Shown piece by piece: positions 1 through 10,800 of a stretch of 21,381 bases of DNA. Under the pieces are notes generated by a model. That model was not told the origin of the DNA, ran no database searches, and saw only the letters and a list, made by a program, of their open reading frames with translations. Origin of the DNA: Pelargonium nanum (lineage: Eukaryota > Streptophyta > Magnoliopsida > Geraniales > Geraniaceae); assembly GCA_036897485.1 (NCBI GenBank), contig JAYMTF010001776.1:1-21381 (forward strand), written 5' to 3'. Numbering within the stretch: the first letter of the stretch is position 1; every line of letters starts with the position of its first letter. The translations under genes were made by a program, and so were the position numbers.

Positions 1-2
1 GG

Positions 3-722
3 GAGGAAGTCGCCGTCACCGTCGCCGCCCGCTGCGGCTACGACTACTCCGAGCCCTCCAAGACCTCCACTCAGTGCCGCCACAAGATCGAGAAGCTTCG
101 CAAGCGCTACCGCACCGAGAAGCAGCGCCTCGCCATCGGCTCCCCCTCCACCTGGCACTTCTTCGACCTCATGGAGTCTCTCGAGCGCGGTCCTCTCCCC
201 ATCTCCGCCCGCCCAATGTCTCAGATTCCGTACCACGATCCAAACGAAGAAGACGAAGAAGAGAACGACGAAGACGAAGATGATGATGAAACCGAGAGCT
301 TCGGTAAGTCTCGGAGTATAAATTACATCCTCCGGAGACCGACGATTGTCAATAGATTCGCTCCGGAGAGGAAATTCAGTGTAAATAGAGTCTCCGGCGG
401 CGGCGGGGGCGGCGGGGGGGGGTGGTTTAGGGAACCGGCGGGGGGGAATCGAAGGGAGGCGATTGAGGAACTAGAGGAGGAGGAGGTTGGGAGAGGAATG
501 GTGTCGAAATTGGCAGCTGAGATTAGGGCTTTTTCGGAGAGGTTTGTGGGAATGGAGAACATGAAGATGGAATTGATGAGAGAGACAGAGAGGTTCAGGA
601 TGGACATGGAGAACAAGAGAATGGAGATGATCCTCAAATCGCAGCAGAAGATTGTGGATACAATTTCTAGGGCTTTCGGGTCGCAGAAGAAGATGAAGAT
701 GAGTGATGATGAAGAATGCTGA
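3..722 (+). CDS. Trihelix transcription factor, ASIL/SIP1 clade (5'-partial)
   Basis: The reading frame is already open at base 3 and runs 239 codons to the TGA at 720-722, so the start lies left of the window. The first residues contain STQCRHKIEKLRKRYRTEK, the third helix of the trihelix (MYB/SANT-like) DNA-binding domain, followed by WHFFDLMESLERGP, which is typical of the SIP1/ASIL clade. An acidic run (about residues 80-96 of the visible part) and a glycine run come next. The C-terminus (about 165-230) is a Met/Glu/Arg-rich amphipathic helix with LAAEIRAFSERF and ETERFRMDMENKRMEM, the conserved C-terminal coiled coil of this clade. Proteins of this group are nuclear; Arabidopsis ASIL1/2 repress seed-maturation genes. 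No intron is needed in the visible part, as is usual for the clade. Family assignment is firm; the exact orthologue is not. The internal ATG at 171 is not the real start, because the conserved domain lies before it. Confidence 0.9.
   Translation, partial: EEVAVTVAARCGYDYSEPSKTSTQCRHKIEKLRKRYRTEKQRLAIGSPSTWHFFDLMESLERGPLPISARPMSQIPYHDPNEEDEEENDEDEDDDETESFGKSRSINYILRRPTIVNRFAPERKFSVNRVSGGGGGGGGGWFREPAGGNRREAIEELEEEEVGRGMVSKLAAEIRAFSERFVGMENMKMELMRETERFRMDMENKRMEMILKSQQKIVDTISRAFGSQKKMKMSDDEEC
403..432 (+). repeat. G-rich GGC/poly-G tract encoding a glycine run
   Basis: A GGC/GGG-rich stretch inside the trihelix gene encodes about nine consecutive glycines, a linker between the acidic region and the C-terminal helix. 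It ends in a homopolymer of G and is prone to length variation and sequencing error. Confidence 0.8.
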
Positions 723-1790
723 TGACACAAAGGTTCAAACCCTTAATTTGTTTCATTTTCAGCAATGTGATTCTTTATTTCTTGCTCAAGTCTGCATTGA
801 AACTAACTCTTAATAACACTGGTAGGGTTGCTTAGTTCTGATTATTTGTGTTTTAGGTGGTTTTGGTACATTTTTTTGTATATCAGAAGCAGACAAATTG
901 TTGAGTTTTGTGACTCTTTAGAACATGCAATGAAACAGTTACTGAGTTCAATCTTATTACAAGTCCAGAGGTTCTATTGTTCTTAGTTTTGGTCTCTTGT
1001 TTCACACCAATGCAATGCACAAAAGTAGACTATTTGATCAATTCTGGTGGTTCTGTTCTGTGCTTACAATTTGCTAGAGACGATATGATTGATGTAAACC
1101 CACGGTCTGTTAAACGTAAGGTGCAAGGTTGTTTATGGTACCGAATGACTCCTTGTAGGTGTTTATTTCATAAACATTGCCATCCGATCAAATTTCCATA
1201 TTTTGAGAAGTTTTTGTTCCTTAGATGTATGCTGATTGCTTCTTGCCATGTTCTCAGTTAAACTCCTTACCATAGATATTGCACGTTAGTATCATCTTTA
1301 TCGGAGTTTTGTAACTCCATAGATAGTTATGGGAGCTTTGTGTACGGGTTTTCCACTCTTCCCTGTTGCATGAATCGATTCTTTGAAAGTATTTACTCTG
1401 AGATTCATGGTTAAGCTATTTGTGTTTTTATATGGTAGCAAAGTGAATTCTAGACTTAGAATCTTCATTTGGTTCTTAATAATAAAGCTTGAGGCTGTTT
1501 TTACTTATCCGAATCATTCTTCACCTCTCATAATAAATGGTCCAATGTGAAATATGTTTCATGTATATGTACTTGTATTCTGGTTGCTTGGCACTTACTT
1601 CCTGGTTTGATCTGGACAAAAGTTGGCCTAAATCCTCCCATACTAGATGCCTCCTACTTCAGTAAGTTCTGGTTTTGTGATTTACATGGATCTATTGTAT
1701 TGTGGCCTCAGTTATCTGTGCTGTTTCTTTGGAAGCACAAACTATTTCAAGCTTCTATACGTTTTTTTTTATAGCAACTTAAAAGTATCT
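723..1790. other. 3' flank of the trihelix gene, no further gene seen
   Basis: AT-rich sequence with no ORF showing protein-family character. The 3' UTR of the trihelix gene must lie here. AATAAA motifs at 1481-1486 and 1532-1537 are candidate polyadenylation signals, but both are far (over 750 nt) from the stop, and plants often use weaker signals nearer by. Confidence 0.5.
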
Positions 1791-1799
1791 CGTCAATTC

Positions 1800-1900
1800 A
1801 TGTTGGGACAAACGGTTTAGGCGTTTTGGATTCTCTATGAGATCTCGGGTTCGAGCCTCCTTGGTGATGGTATATAATTTGGTATCGAGTTCAAGTGGCG
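1800..1900 (+). mobile_element. tRNA-derived SINE-like relic
   Basis: The segment contains GGTTTAGGCGTTTTGGATT, close to the D-arm/A-box region of class II plant tRNAs (Ser/Leu type). About 25 bases later comes GGTTCGAGCC, which fits the B-box/T-arm consensus. This pairing of A- and B-like boxes without tRNA acceptor-stem pairing is typical of tRNA-derived SINEs. The 3' side runs into a 41-bp tandem repeat. Family and exact borders cannot be fixed from one copy; a degenerate tRNA pseudogene is the alternative. Confidence 0.42.
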
Positions 1901-1901
1901 G

Positions 1902-2010
1902 ACACCCATTTTGAGACGGAGTGAGATAAACATACGACACAAACACCCATTTTGAGACGGAGTGAGACAAATATACGACACAAACACCGATTTTGAGACG
2001 GAGGAAGTAT
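1902..2010. repeat. 41-bp tandem repeat, about 2.6 units
   Basis: The motif ACACCCATTTTGAGACGGAG begins at 1902 and again at 1943, and a third, slightly changed copy (ACACCGATTTTGAGACGGAG) begins at 1984, giving an exact 41-base period. The units share GTGAGA(T/C)AAA(C/T)ATACGACACAA. The last unit ends in GACGGAGGAAGTA, one mismatch from the inverted terminus of Stowaway-type MITEs (GACGGAGGGAG followed by TA), but no matching opposite terminus was found upstream. Confidence 0.8.
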
Positions 2011-2065
2011 CACATGCTGAAGGATTCATGTATCCAATTCCAACATTGATTATGGCTTCTAGTTT

Positions 2066-2126
2066 CTAATAGAAACAATACTCTTGACCCTTGAGACATT
2101 TGAACTAATAGAAACAATACTCTTGA
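2066..2126. repeat. 39-bp-spaced direct repeat
   Basis: A 22-base string, core AATAGAAACAATACTCTTGA, occurs at 2066-2087 and again identically at 2105-2126, a period of 39 bases. It looks like a local tandem duplication next to the SINE-like relic. Confidence 0.75.
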
Positions 2127-3188
2127 GAGATTTGAGTTCAAATGGGCAATGGAAGATAACTAACTTTTCAGAATAGAAATAATAAAATATGATTAGTCTT
2201 CATTTTATTATTAGCCTCAAGCTTCCACACCTGGTTCAGATTCTTGATCATTTTATCAACACCAAAACATCCAATATAGACTACTTGTGTGAGAGCCACT
2301 TCTTGCAAGTCCAGGAAAGCAGAAATCCACAGCATAAATACAAAACTTGAAACTCTTGATCATATTTCTCAAGAACTATCAACAACATACCACATAGTTT
2401 AGCCAAGGTCCAAAATAAAATAACGTACAAAGAATCTCAACCAGCTATCAAGGCTCTTTTGCACACATAATACGGAAACAGAACCAAATGAGATAGTGAA
2501 CAATTTAGAGCCGAACAGTTTATACACCAGTGAAATGATTGATGATGATATATTCACAAAATTTCAAAAGGCTTTGCCCGTAACAATGATCACTAACCTC
2601 TTGATCTTAAAGGGTGTAATAATACAAGCACTATTCTACTGGGGCAAAAAGGAATATGGTTCCTCCCCAGCACGCAGCTGAGGGGAACAAGCGAAAGGTA
2701 CAAGAAAAATTAGAGCCCTGTACACGTACCTCTATATCTGACTGTCTCTATCTTCCTACCTCTAAACCAGTGGTAATGTACATCAACAAAAGAATACCTA
2801 CCAGTTCCCTTCAGTTAAGTTTTCACAGAAGCTACAAATAACTATCACCGGCTCTCTTTTCCCTGTGATGCCCTCATGAAATAACCAGCGTCAACTGTGC
2901 ATTGGATAAATAACACCATATCAGAACATATATATATATATATATCAATAACAATGAAAGGATATGATTCTAGAGAAGATGGTCACGTCATTAGAGCACT
3001 CAACAAATTGGATTGTCACTTTGCCTTAGTACAAATCGACTTGAGTGTCAGAATGCTACCAATCTTTAATACTACTTTCATTTAAGAAAGTGTTCTCACT
3101 GAAAAAAGAAAAGCATAATTACCTGTACATTGCCGTAACAAGGGCATCCAGACCCAACTCTGGCAACACCGAGGCACTGCTCAATTCC
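2127..3188 (-). other. 3' UTR and downstream flank of EAF1
   Basis: No protein-coding ORF of known character is present. On the minus strand this follows the EAF1 stop codon. A good splice donor (ACAG then GTAATT, intron start at 3122) and a pyrimidine-rich acceptor (TTCCCCTCAG, ending at 2681) could remove a 3' UTR intron of about 440 bases. A minus-strand AATAAA lies at 2204-2209. The polyadenylation site is not determined. An AT dinucleotide run occupies about 2928-2945. Confidence 0.45.
2928..2945. repeat. (AT)n microsatellite
   Basis: An uninterrupted AT dinucleotide run of about nine units, within the downstream/3' UTR region of EAF1. Confidence 0.85.
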
Positions 3189-4847
3189 CTAGTTGGCTCC
3201 TTCCAATTTAGACGTGGTCGGTCTGATATACAAGCTGCCTTGCCCCGACTGCAAATGTTGTGTTTGCTGCTGAGATGGCTGTTGGGGTGGAAGATGTGAT
3301 GGGGGTGATTGTTGATCTTGCTGTTCTTGTGGAGGAGGTGGCTGTTGTTCTTGTGGTTCATAGTGTTGCTGGGTTGAATGCGGTGGTGGTATCGAGGCTG
3401 GTTGTAACTGTTGCTGCTGATGACATTGTGTCCCGGTATTAGGCCCATGGGGGATTAAGCCACCTGAATTTTGCCTCTGGCCTAACCCTTTGTTGACAGG
3501 TAGAATTGGCTCACTCCCAGTCCCAGTTGTAGCTACTGGTTGTGATGCCTTCCATTGAGTGCCAGCAGAAGACACAACAGGTACCCCATTGGCTGGATCA
3601 ACACAGGTCTGAGGCGGTGCGGAGGTCGTACCTGTCTGCAGAGCATTGCTGATAGACTGTTGGTCTTGTGCTTGATCAACTGGAGCCTTGCCTGGCTGGT
3701 CAGACTGCACATGATGATTCTGTTGAAGCATTCTCTTAGCCATCGGTTGAGCTTGATTAACTGGCTTTTGGTGTGGCTGCGGCTGCTGGTGATTAGAAGC
3801 CACCTCTGCAGGTGGAACAGCTTGACGTGGTGCTGGATATTTATGACCAGAGGCAAGCTGTGGAACCTGGCCTTCAGTGCTACTATCAGGGTGAGTAGGC
3901 ATCTGCTGGAGTTGTTTTGAAGGTGTCTGGTTAGAATGAAGTTTTTGTTGCAGCTGAGACTGGTTTGAGGATTGAGAAGCCAAAGGTTTAGATTGCTGAA
4001 CTGAATTTAAGCTAGATCCAGAATATGGGCCTTGATTTTGCATCGTCTGCATGGTCTGCTCTCCTTTCTCCTCAGATTGGCTTCCTGCAGCTGCAGTAAG
4101 GCCATTGAGATGTGAAGCATCAATGGAGAGATTCTGATGCGCCAACATGTTCCCTCGTCCTATTCCCTTCAAAACTTTGGCCTGCTGCTGAGACTGTGCA
4201 TGTTGCCGTTGTTGAGGGTGTTGTCTGCCAGACTGTTGTCCCATCTGCTGCTGTATTTGACGTTGTCGCTGCTTCCCCATCTGATTAGTCAACCCACTAT
4301 TAGGGGTCTGAGGATTTCGATTGAGCCCAGATTGCAAATGATGTTTCTGTTGCTGTTGTGATGGAATGGGCGCCATTGGAGAGGATGGGGTTAGAGGCGG
4401 TAGCGATACTGGCTGAGACGACGCTTGGGAGTGAATCTGGGAATTATTGGGAAGGGAAGGTGATATGGGAAGTTGAGGCTGTGCTTGGGCATGTGGCCTC
4501 AAACTATTAGATGCGCCAAACTGTTGTTGCTGCTGTTGCAAAAACCGCTGCTGCTGCCTTTCCTTTGCAATGCGAATCGCGTAAGCTTGCTGCTGGGTAC
4601 CCACAGCATGATTGGGGCCTTGAAGATGAGGGTGGTGAGGATTGGTGAGCATATGGGGTTGTTGTGGGGGCATTTGATGTTGCTGGGTATGGACTGGATA
4701 TGTCTGAGCAGGTGGAGTGGACGTCTGGTTGGAGAAAGCGGCATTCAACCCATTAAAAGGGGCGATTCCTTGGCTGTTACCTTGGCTGACCGGCATTGGT
4801 AGCTCCGGGGACATCATTTGTCTTTGATGCTCCGAGGTATGGCCAGG
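3189..4847 (-). other. EAF1: Gln/Pro-rich low-complexity C-terminus of EAF1 (exon 21)
   Basis: The last coding exon, 553 codons including the stop, encodes residues 1441-1992. It is dominated by Q, P, S, N and H, with runs such as six or seven glutamines encoded by mixed CAG/CAA codons. Such tails are typical of plant EAF1 and are predicted to be disordered. The antisense strand is therefore rich in CTG/TTG and shows several long but meaningless ORFs. Confidence 0.88.
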
Positions 4848-7800
4848 CTGACAAAAGAAAAAACTATCATTAGATCATATATGCAAATTTAAGTCTAATG
4901 TACGCACCGAACTTCATTTCAACCCACTCCGATGTAGAAGATGTGTAGAATGATCCTCAACATTCCTATACAATTATATCAAAACATGTTGTTTCACTCA
5001 ATTACTTAACAAGAGGAGTGACGGGCAGTTCTTAAACGGTTATTTCGTGGCAACTCCTCAGAGCCCAGAAAAACAAAATCAAACCCAATAAAATATAATA
5101 GAAACAGCAAAGCAAACTCATACCCGCATCATATGCAAAGCTTCACGAGGTCTCAACATTGAGGTCCCTTGGCCAGAAACAGCTCCAGATTGTAAAGTAG
5201 AGCTTGGCATCCCGACCATATTGGAGGAAAGCATGCCCCCAGGGTTCAGCATAGAAGACGGTGTCATACCTTGAAACCCTGGCTTTGCCATTGGCATATT
5301 CCTGTTCATTCCGGGCATCATACCCATACCATTTATACGAGCACCACGATCATTTCCAGAAAGACCCCCAGGAACCGACAAGTTGGACTGCTGAATATTT
5401 CTAGCAGATAACATTTGATTATATTGCTGCATTCTCTGATGCTCATCAACAGGTAAAGCTGTTCTTGGAACGCCAAACCTACTATCCCTAAAAATTTCAT
5501 TGCCCATACAATAAAGCGCATAAGATTAAAATGTAAGAACAAATAACAGTATAATTCAACCTATAATGCATATACTACCTCGCAGAGACGCTGAGTGAAC
5601 CAGACGGCGACTGCAAGTTACTCCCAAGAACCATACCAGAAGATCCTTGTAAAGAAGAATTTGGCCCAGTAGGATGCATTGATGATACAGGACTCTGATT
5701 CGACATTGCTAAACCAGCCGCATGAGATCCTTGGTACCCGAGAGGAAGACCGTCCGGGCTTGATGGTGTTGTATCACAGAGATCAAGAGGCCTATGTTGA
5801 GATAATAGAAATGAATCAAGTACGCAATTTCTTTCAAGTAACGTATTCTTACAAATTTGACACAAAAGTGAAAATAATTTTATAAAAAGAAGAAGCAAGG
5901 AGTGGAACACTACGGCAAGGAATAACAGTTACAAGCAGAAAAGCACCACAACTTACGTTAGGACACTTCCATTCAGATTATTTGGAAAGGCTTGGGAAAG
6001 AGCCATAACATGAGAATTGTGGACCGGTGCTATTTGTTTTGAATCCTGGTTATCATTCTTGACAATAACAAAAGAGACTCAGATGAGATTGTTGTTAGCA
6101 AAAGTGGAAAAGATAAAGGAAACTGTGAAAAAGAAAATAATGAATTTAGATTTTGTGTTACACATGCAAATAATATCCACAGATCAAACTAAATTGTTTC
6201 ACAACACAGAAACTGGGATAGATATTCACCAACGCATTAAAGAAAAATTCCAACTGAATTAGTCCCTAAGTTGGACTAAACTTTTCAATTTTTTAAAACC
6301 AATGAAAAGAAGAAAGAAAACGAGAAGGACAAATATTTAAGACTTAAACAGTTGAATCCAAGATCACCCGAAAAAAATTATATTACACGCAAGAACACAG
6401 AGAACATAGCTCTAAATTTCGACAAAAAAAATCTCTATACTTTAAAAAGAGCATATACCAAGTATGTGCAACTCTAAGAACTTCAACAATTTAAAAGTCC
6501 AGAAGCATCGTCTAGTACTCTAGTATTTCAACTTCAAGTTCAAAATCCAACATATGCCTTTTAGGAAATACAAATTCGTTCATTGGAACTCATAAAAGCA
6601 AGATGATACATCAGGGGAAATTTTAGAGCCATATTTCTGTTATTATTTTTTTAATACATATTAGATCTACAAACATACATGAAAGTACACAAAAAATATT
6701 GACAAACCTGACTCCTCCTATAATGGTGCTTCTGCCCAATAACAATGATTTTCTCAAAATGAGACTTGAGGGTATCTTCTACCATTGGTCCTTGCAAACA
6801 CTGAAACAGCTGTCTGGCACTGCCCTGCATAGAATACAATAAACCAGCAAGCCAGAACAGAAATCATTAGCTCCAAGTATTAGAGTCCCAAAACAACGCA
6901 AGAATAAAATTGATATATAGATCAACTTTTATAAAGAAGAAAGAAATGCTTGCCTGTGGAATGCCAGGTAATGTAGATGGATAAGGCTGAGATGATCCTG
7001 AGTCTTCAGCGCTATCAGCCCCATCACTAGCATTTCTATCCATCAAAATTTTGTGACGCTCCTTGCACTCTTTAGGCTTACGAAATATACACTGGACATG
7101 TTGGGCAAGTCAAAGAATTTAGCACCAAAGTAACAGAAATTCACCATCCAAACCAAGCACACAAACAACAGGCTTCAAATGAAAAGAACAATGACAATAT
7201 CATAGCATACTATGGTCATGGTTGAAAGTTCATCAAATGCATCAAGAGAAGTTAGGGGATGAGAGAGGAAAACTCTTTACACATGTTTTTACCTTAAATT
7301 GCAAAGTACTGTTTACTGCATCACTTACAAGCTCCCAATTTGGACCCATATCGTGGACAAGTACAACAAGTGCCTGAGGTCATAAAAGAAATAAATTTTC
7401 AGGCAAACTGCATTTATAAACATATATATATATATAGAGAGAGAGAGAGAGCATTATTAAAACATTAAAGTTTAAATAACCTGGTCTTCAAACAGAGACC
7501 ATGGACATCCTGAATCAGACTGGCCAGCAGATATCTAAAAAAATTACACACTCAAAGTCAAAAAGATCATCATGGCAAAGAAAAAATAGTGAAACATGAA
7601 AGATAGGAGCATATGAAGAACACAACTGTTATTCAATTCATCACCAAAAAGTACCTTCAACCCTTTAGTTTTCCTGCCCCTATCCCGACCACCCATCATT
7701 TTAATGAATTTGTTAGGGTTTGACATAGTACTCATTGAAGCAGCTGGAGAAGGAATTGACCCAGTCATAGGAGAGAGGGTATCAAATGTATTATCAAAAG

Positions 7801-10800
7801 GTTGCTTCATTATCTTTGGCCTTTTCACGTTATGTTGTCCATATAATCCTTCAGAAGAGACGTTTGAAATGTAAGGAACAAAAAATGCAATGTGTCTGTC
7901 AGCCAACAACTAAAGTACACATGGAACTGAAAAAGAGCTCTACCACTGGTGCCATTAGAATCAAAATGATGACTCTCTGATCTCTTTTTGAAGTGATCCC
8001 TCTGCATATCAAAACGAAAAATGCAGCCTTGATTACTACTCCAAGACAGAATTCATACTATAAACACTGAGCTTGGCATGGTGGATAACAAAGAAAAAGA
8101 AGATTGATTAAAACAAGTAATAAATGATAGTGAGATGATTTTTTTTATGATAGTTAGCAATGCTGTGCAAGGAAAAATCTCATAAGTGTTCATACACAGA
8201 CACACTCCTCTATCTTTATCTCCAACAGACAAGTTTTTAACTGTCCCACACTTTTATCTCTCTGTCCCTCATCTCCCTAATAGTAGAATAGTAATCTAAA
8301 ACCAGATATGAATTCTACTGTGACAGTTGGCAAATATGTAAGAAATAAATCTAGCAAGTATTCTCACCAAAAATTTTAACTGTATTGCACCAATCCATAA
8401 CCAAGGCTCGGATATATAAATTTATCAACTATAAATTTCTACAAAGGTTCCCCATAACCACATGAACAAAAAGGTTATAGCTCAATTACCCCAGTTTCAC
8501 AAATATATATGAATAAGTGAATAAGGCTTATATTTTGATTATAGAAATGCAAAAATAAGTCTCTTTTACCATTTTTTTCAAAATAAACGTAGAATAAAGT
8601 GCTTTGATCTAGGTGTATTCTGTTAACAATTTTAAGTTATGCCATATTTCTACATTAAACCATACTCTTTCCTATCTCCATATGTTATTTACAATGTGCA
8701 TGCATATAATCCGCATGCTTATCAATACTAGTCATGGAAGTGTATCAACTACCACAACAGCTAATTGAGAAAGATGCATAAAAATATAATAATAACTATT
8801 AGAATGAGATATGACTAAGAGATGGGTCAGTGAGGACAATGCATTACTAAATTCTAGTGTACTTTAAAATTTTGCCAAATTGATTGAAAATTAGATGCAC
8901 AGATAAGCAAACAAGATTTTAAAGATGGAAAATAACTTCACTACACAAGTACAAAGATTTCATGCCAACTTTTTGCCCAGATGCCATCTATCTCCAGAAT
9001 ATGGCATAGGTTGTGGGTTCAACCACAGCTCAATTTCGCCATTAAAGACCCAAAAAATGAAGCAAAAAGAATTACCTGCTCACTGTGAACGGTTGAATCC
9101 AGCTGCCATCCCTGATCATTTGCAGTACCCTGCAACCAGAAAGAATTCAGCCAATTGAACTAGTTTACAAGCAAGCAATCAGAGGGCAAAACACCCATAC
9201 TTTCCCAGAGATAAGCAATCCCCCATAGTCTGGCGAGATATATGAATTCTTATGTACCAGATGCTTTGGCTTCTTCTTCTTTTTAGGTTTGGTGGATGTT
9301 TCTGCAGAGTCATATGGCATCTGCCTCTCAAAGTCTGCAGCTGACTCGACCTCAACACTTTTCTGGATCTGGGATCCACCATGCATGGTACTCTGATCAT
9401 CCTGAAATGAATTAGTATCTCCACTTGATGCATCTGTCTTAGCTGAAGCCTGTACTCCCCCAGTACCTCCAGCACCAAATGGACTTAACACCCTCTGCCT
9501 CGTAGCAGTACGCATACGCTTTGTCGGAATTACGCCAACATTTATATTGTTGGCAGGCCTCTTCATCAGCATGGACTGTTGAGCACCAGTACTCATGTTT
9601 CCATATGGCACATCAGTTGGCATTTCATATGATCTGGCGGAGTATGACTTTGTTAAATTTTTCCGTTTCTTCTGGGCATACTTTGATGCTTTGCTACCTT
9701 CAAAAGCTCCAGGTAGATAATATGTGCTTGTTTCCCCTTCATCTTCATCATAAGTACTATCTTGGTATCCATAGTCTGAATTTGAAATTGAACTTGTAAA
9801 AAACATATATTAACCATGGGAACTGCAAACCAAGATATCTCATTATTACCTGCAACAGCATCATATATATGTGTCTCAACTTCCTCTTGCATGCTACTGC
9901 AAGTTTTCTGAAAAAACATCATTTCAATATATCATTATTAACGAGCAAGAAATATTAATGTTGATATCTTTTATTATTCCAACACAGTAAAAAGAAGACG
10001 AGCTGCATATGTTTATTAGCACAAAGAACTTTACATAACCCATCCATGTAATAGTGTCATTCCCCAACATTCTTTTCTTTTGATAATTATTATCAAATTC
10101 GGGGATAAAATAGAGCACAATCATATACTATACATTGATGCAATATATATACCTCAGACTGAACCAAATGAGATTCAATAGATTTTCTGTAAGCTTCCAT
10201 TGCACCACATGGAACTGTATAGAAAAGGCTTTCCTGCGATGTAAACAATCAATACGTGAAATGAGCTCCTTTTCACAGTTATGACCAGACACAGTATAGG
10301 AGATAAATGTGGTTAGAGGTTTTCAAAGTATAACACCAAGCCAACCAAAGCAAGTGAACCTACAAGGTTTTCAAGCAGATAAATCTAATAACTTATACAC
10401 ACACAAATTTAGGTGACCACAGTCAACACTGAAGATTTTGTTAGGTACAATAAAGCATTAGAGCACTAGACCATACTTCGGTAAGATGATCATCCCAGGA
10501 CATTTCTGTGATGCCCATATCAGATATCTTTTCAGGGGTTGCCGGAGCTTCTGCTTGGAGAGGAGGAACAGGAGAGCTGGTAGAGCGTAAGAATCTTACT
10601 GCATATCCCTGAAGAACAAGAGGAAGAGATTGTCTGGGAGATTGTTCCAACTCTTTGCTTGACTTCTGTCCATAACAAGACAAATGTCAACACAATATTG
10701 CAACTCAAGGTACAATAACTGATAGAACTTATGTGTTAATGATGAAAACATGGAAGAACTTTTTTCAATAAATGTCATATCAGAACAAAAACAAAGAGAG

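Noticed and set aside
1800..1880. A functional tRNA gene
   Set aside because: A- and B-box-like strings are present, but no acceptor stem pairing or clear anticodon stem-loop could be drawn.
1902..2010. Complete Stowaway MITE
   Set aside because: Only one near-match to the terminal motif was found, with no opposite inverted terminus at a suitable distance.
3260..4802. Several plus-strand ORFs opposite EAF1 exon 21
   Set aside because: They are rich in Leu/Val/Cys because they are antisense to CAG/CAA-rich codons; no domain or start context supports them.
3189..4817. A separate 542-residue Gln-rich gene starting at 4817
   Set aside because: The frame continues upstream through a splice acceptor at 4848 and joins the EAF1 exons in phase, so the ATG at 4817 is internal.
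9165..9257. Extension of EAF1 exon 10 to the stop at 9165
   Set aside because: The KHL|GTACAT donor joined to the GGTACTGCA acceptor restores the family sequence; the extra residues are intron read-through.
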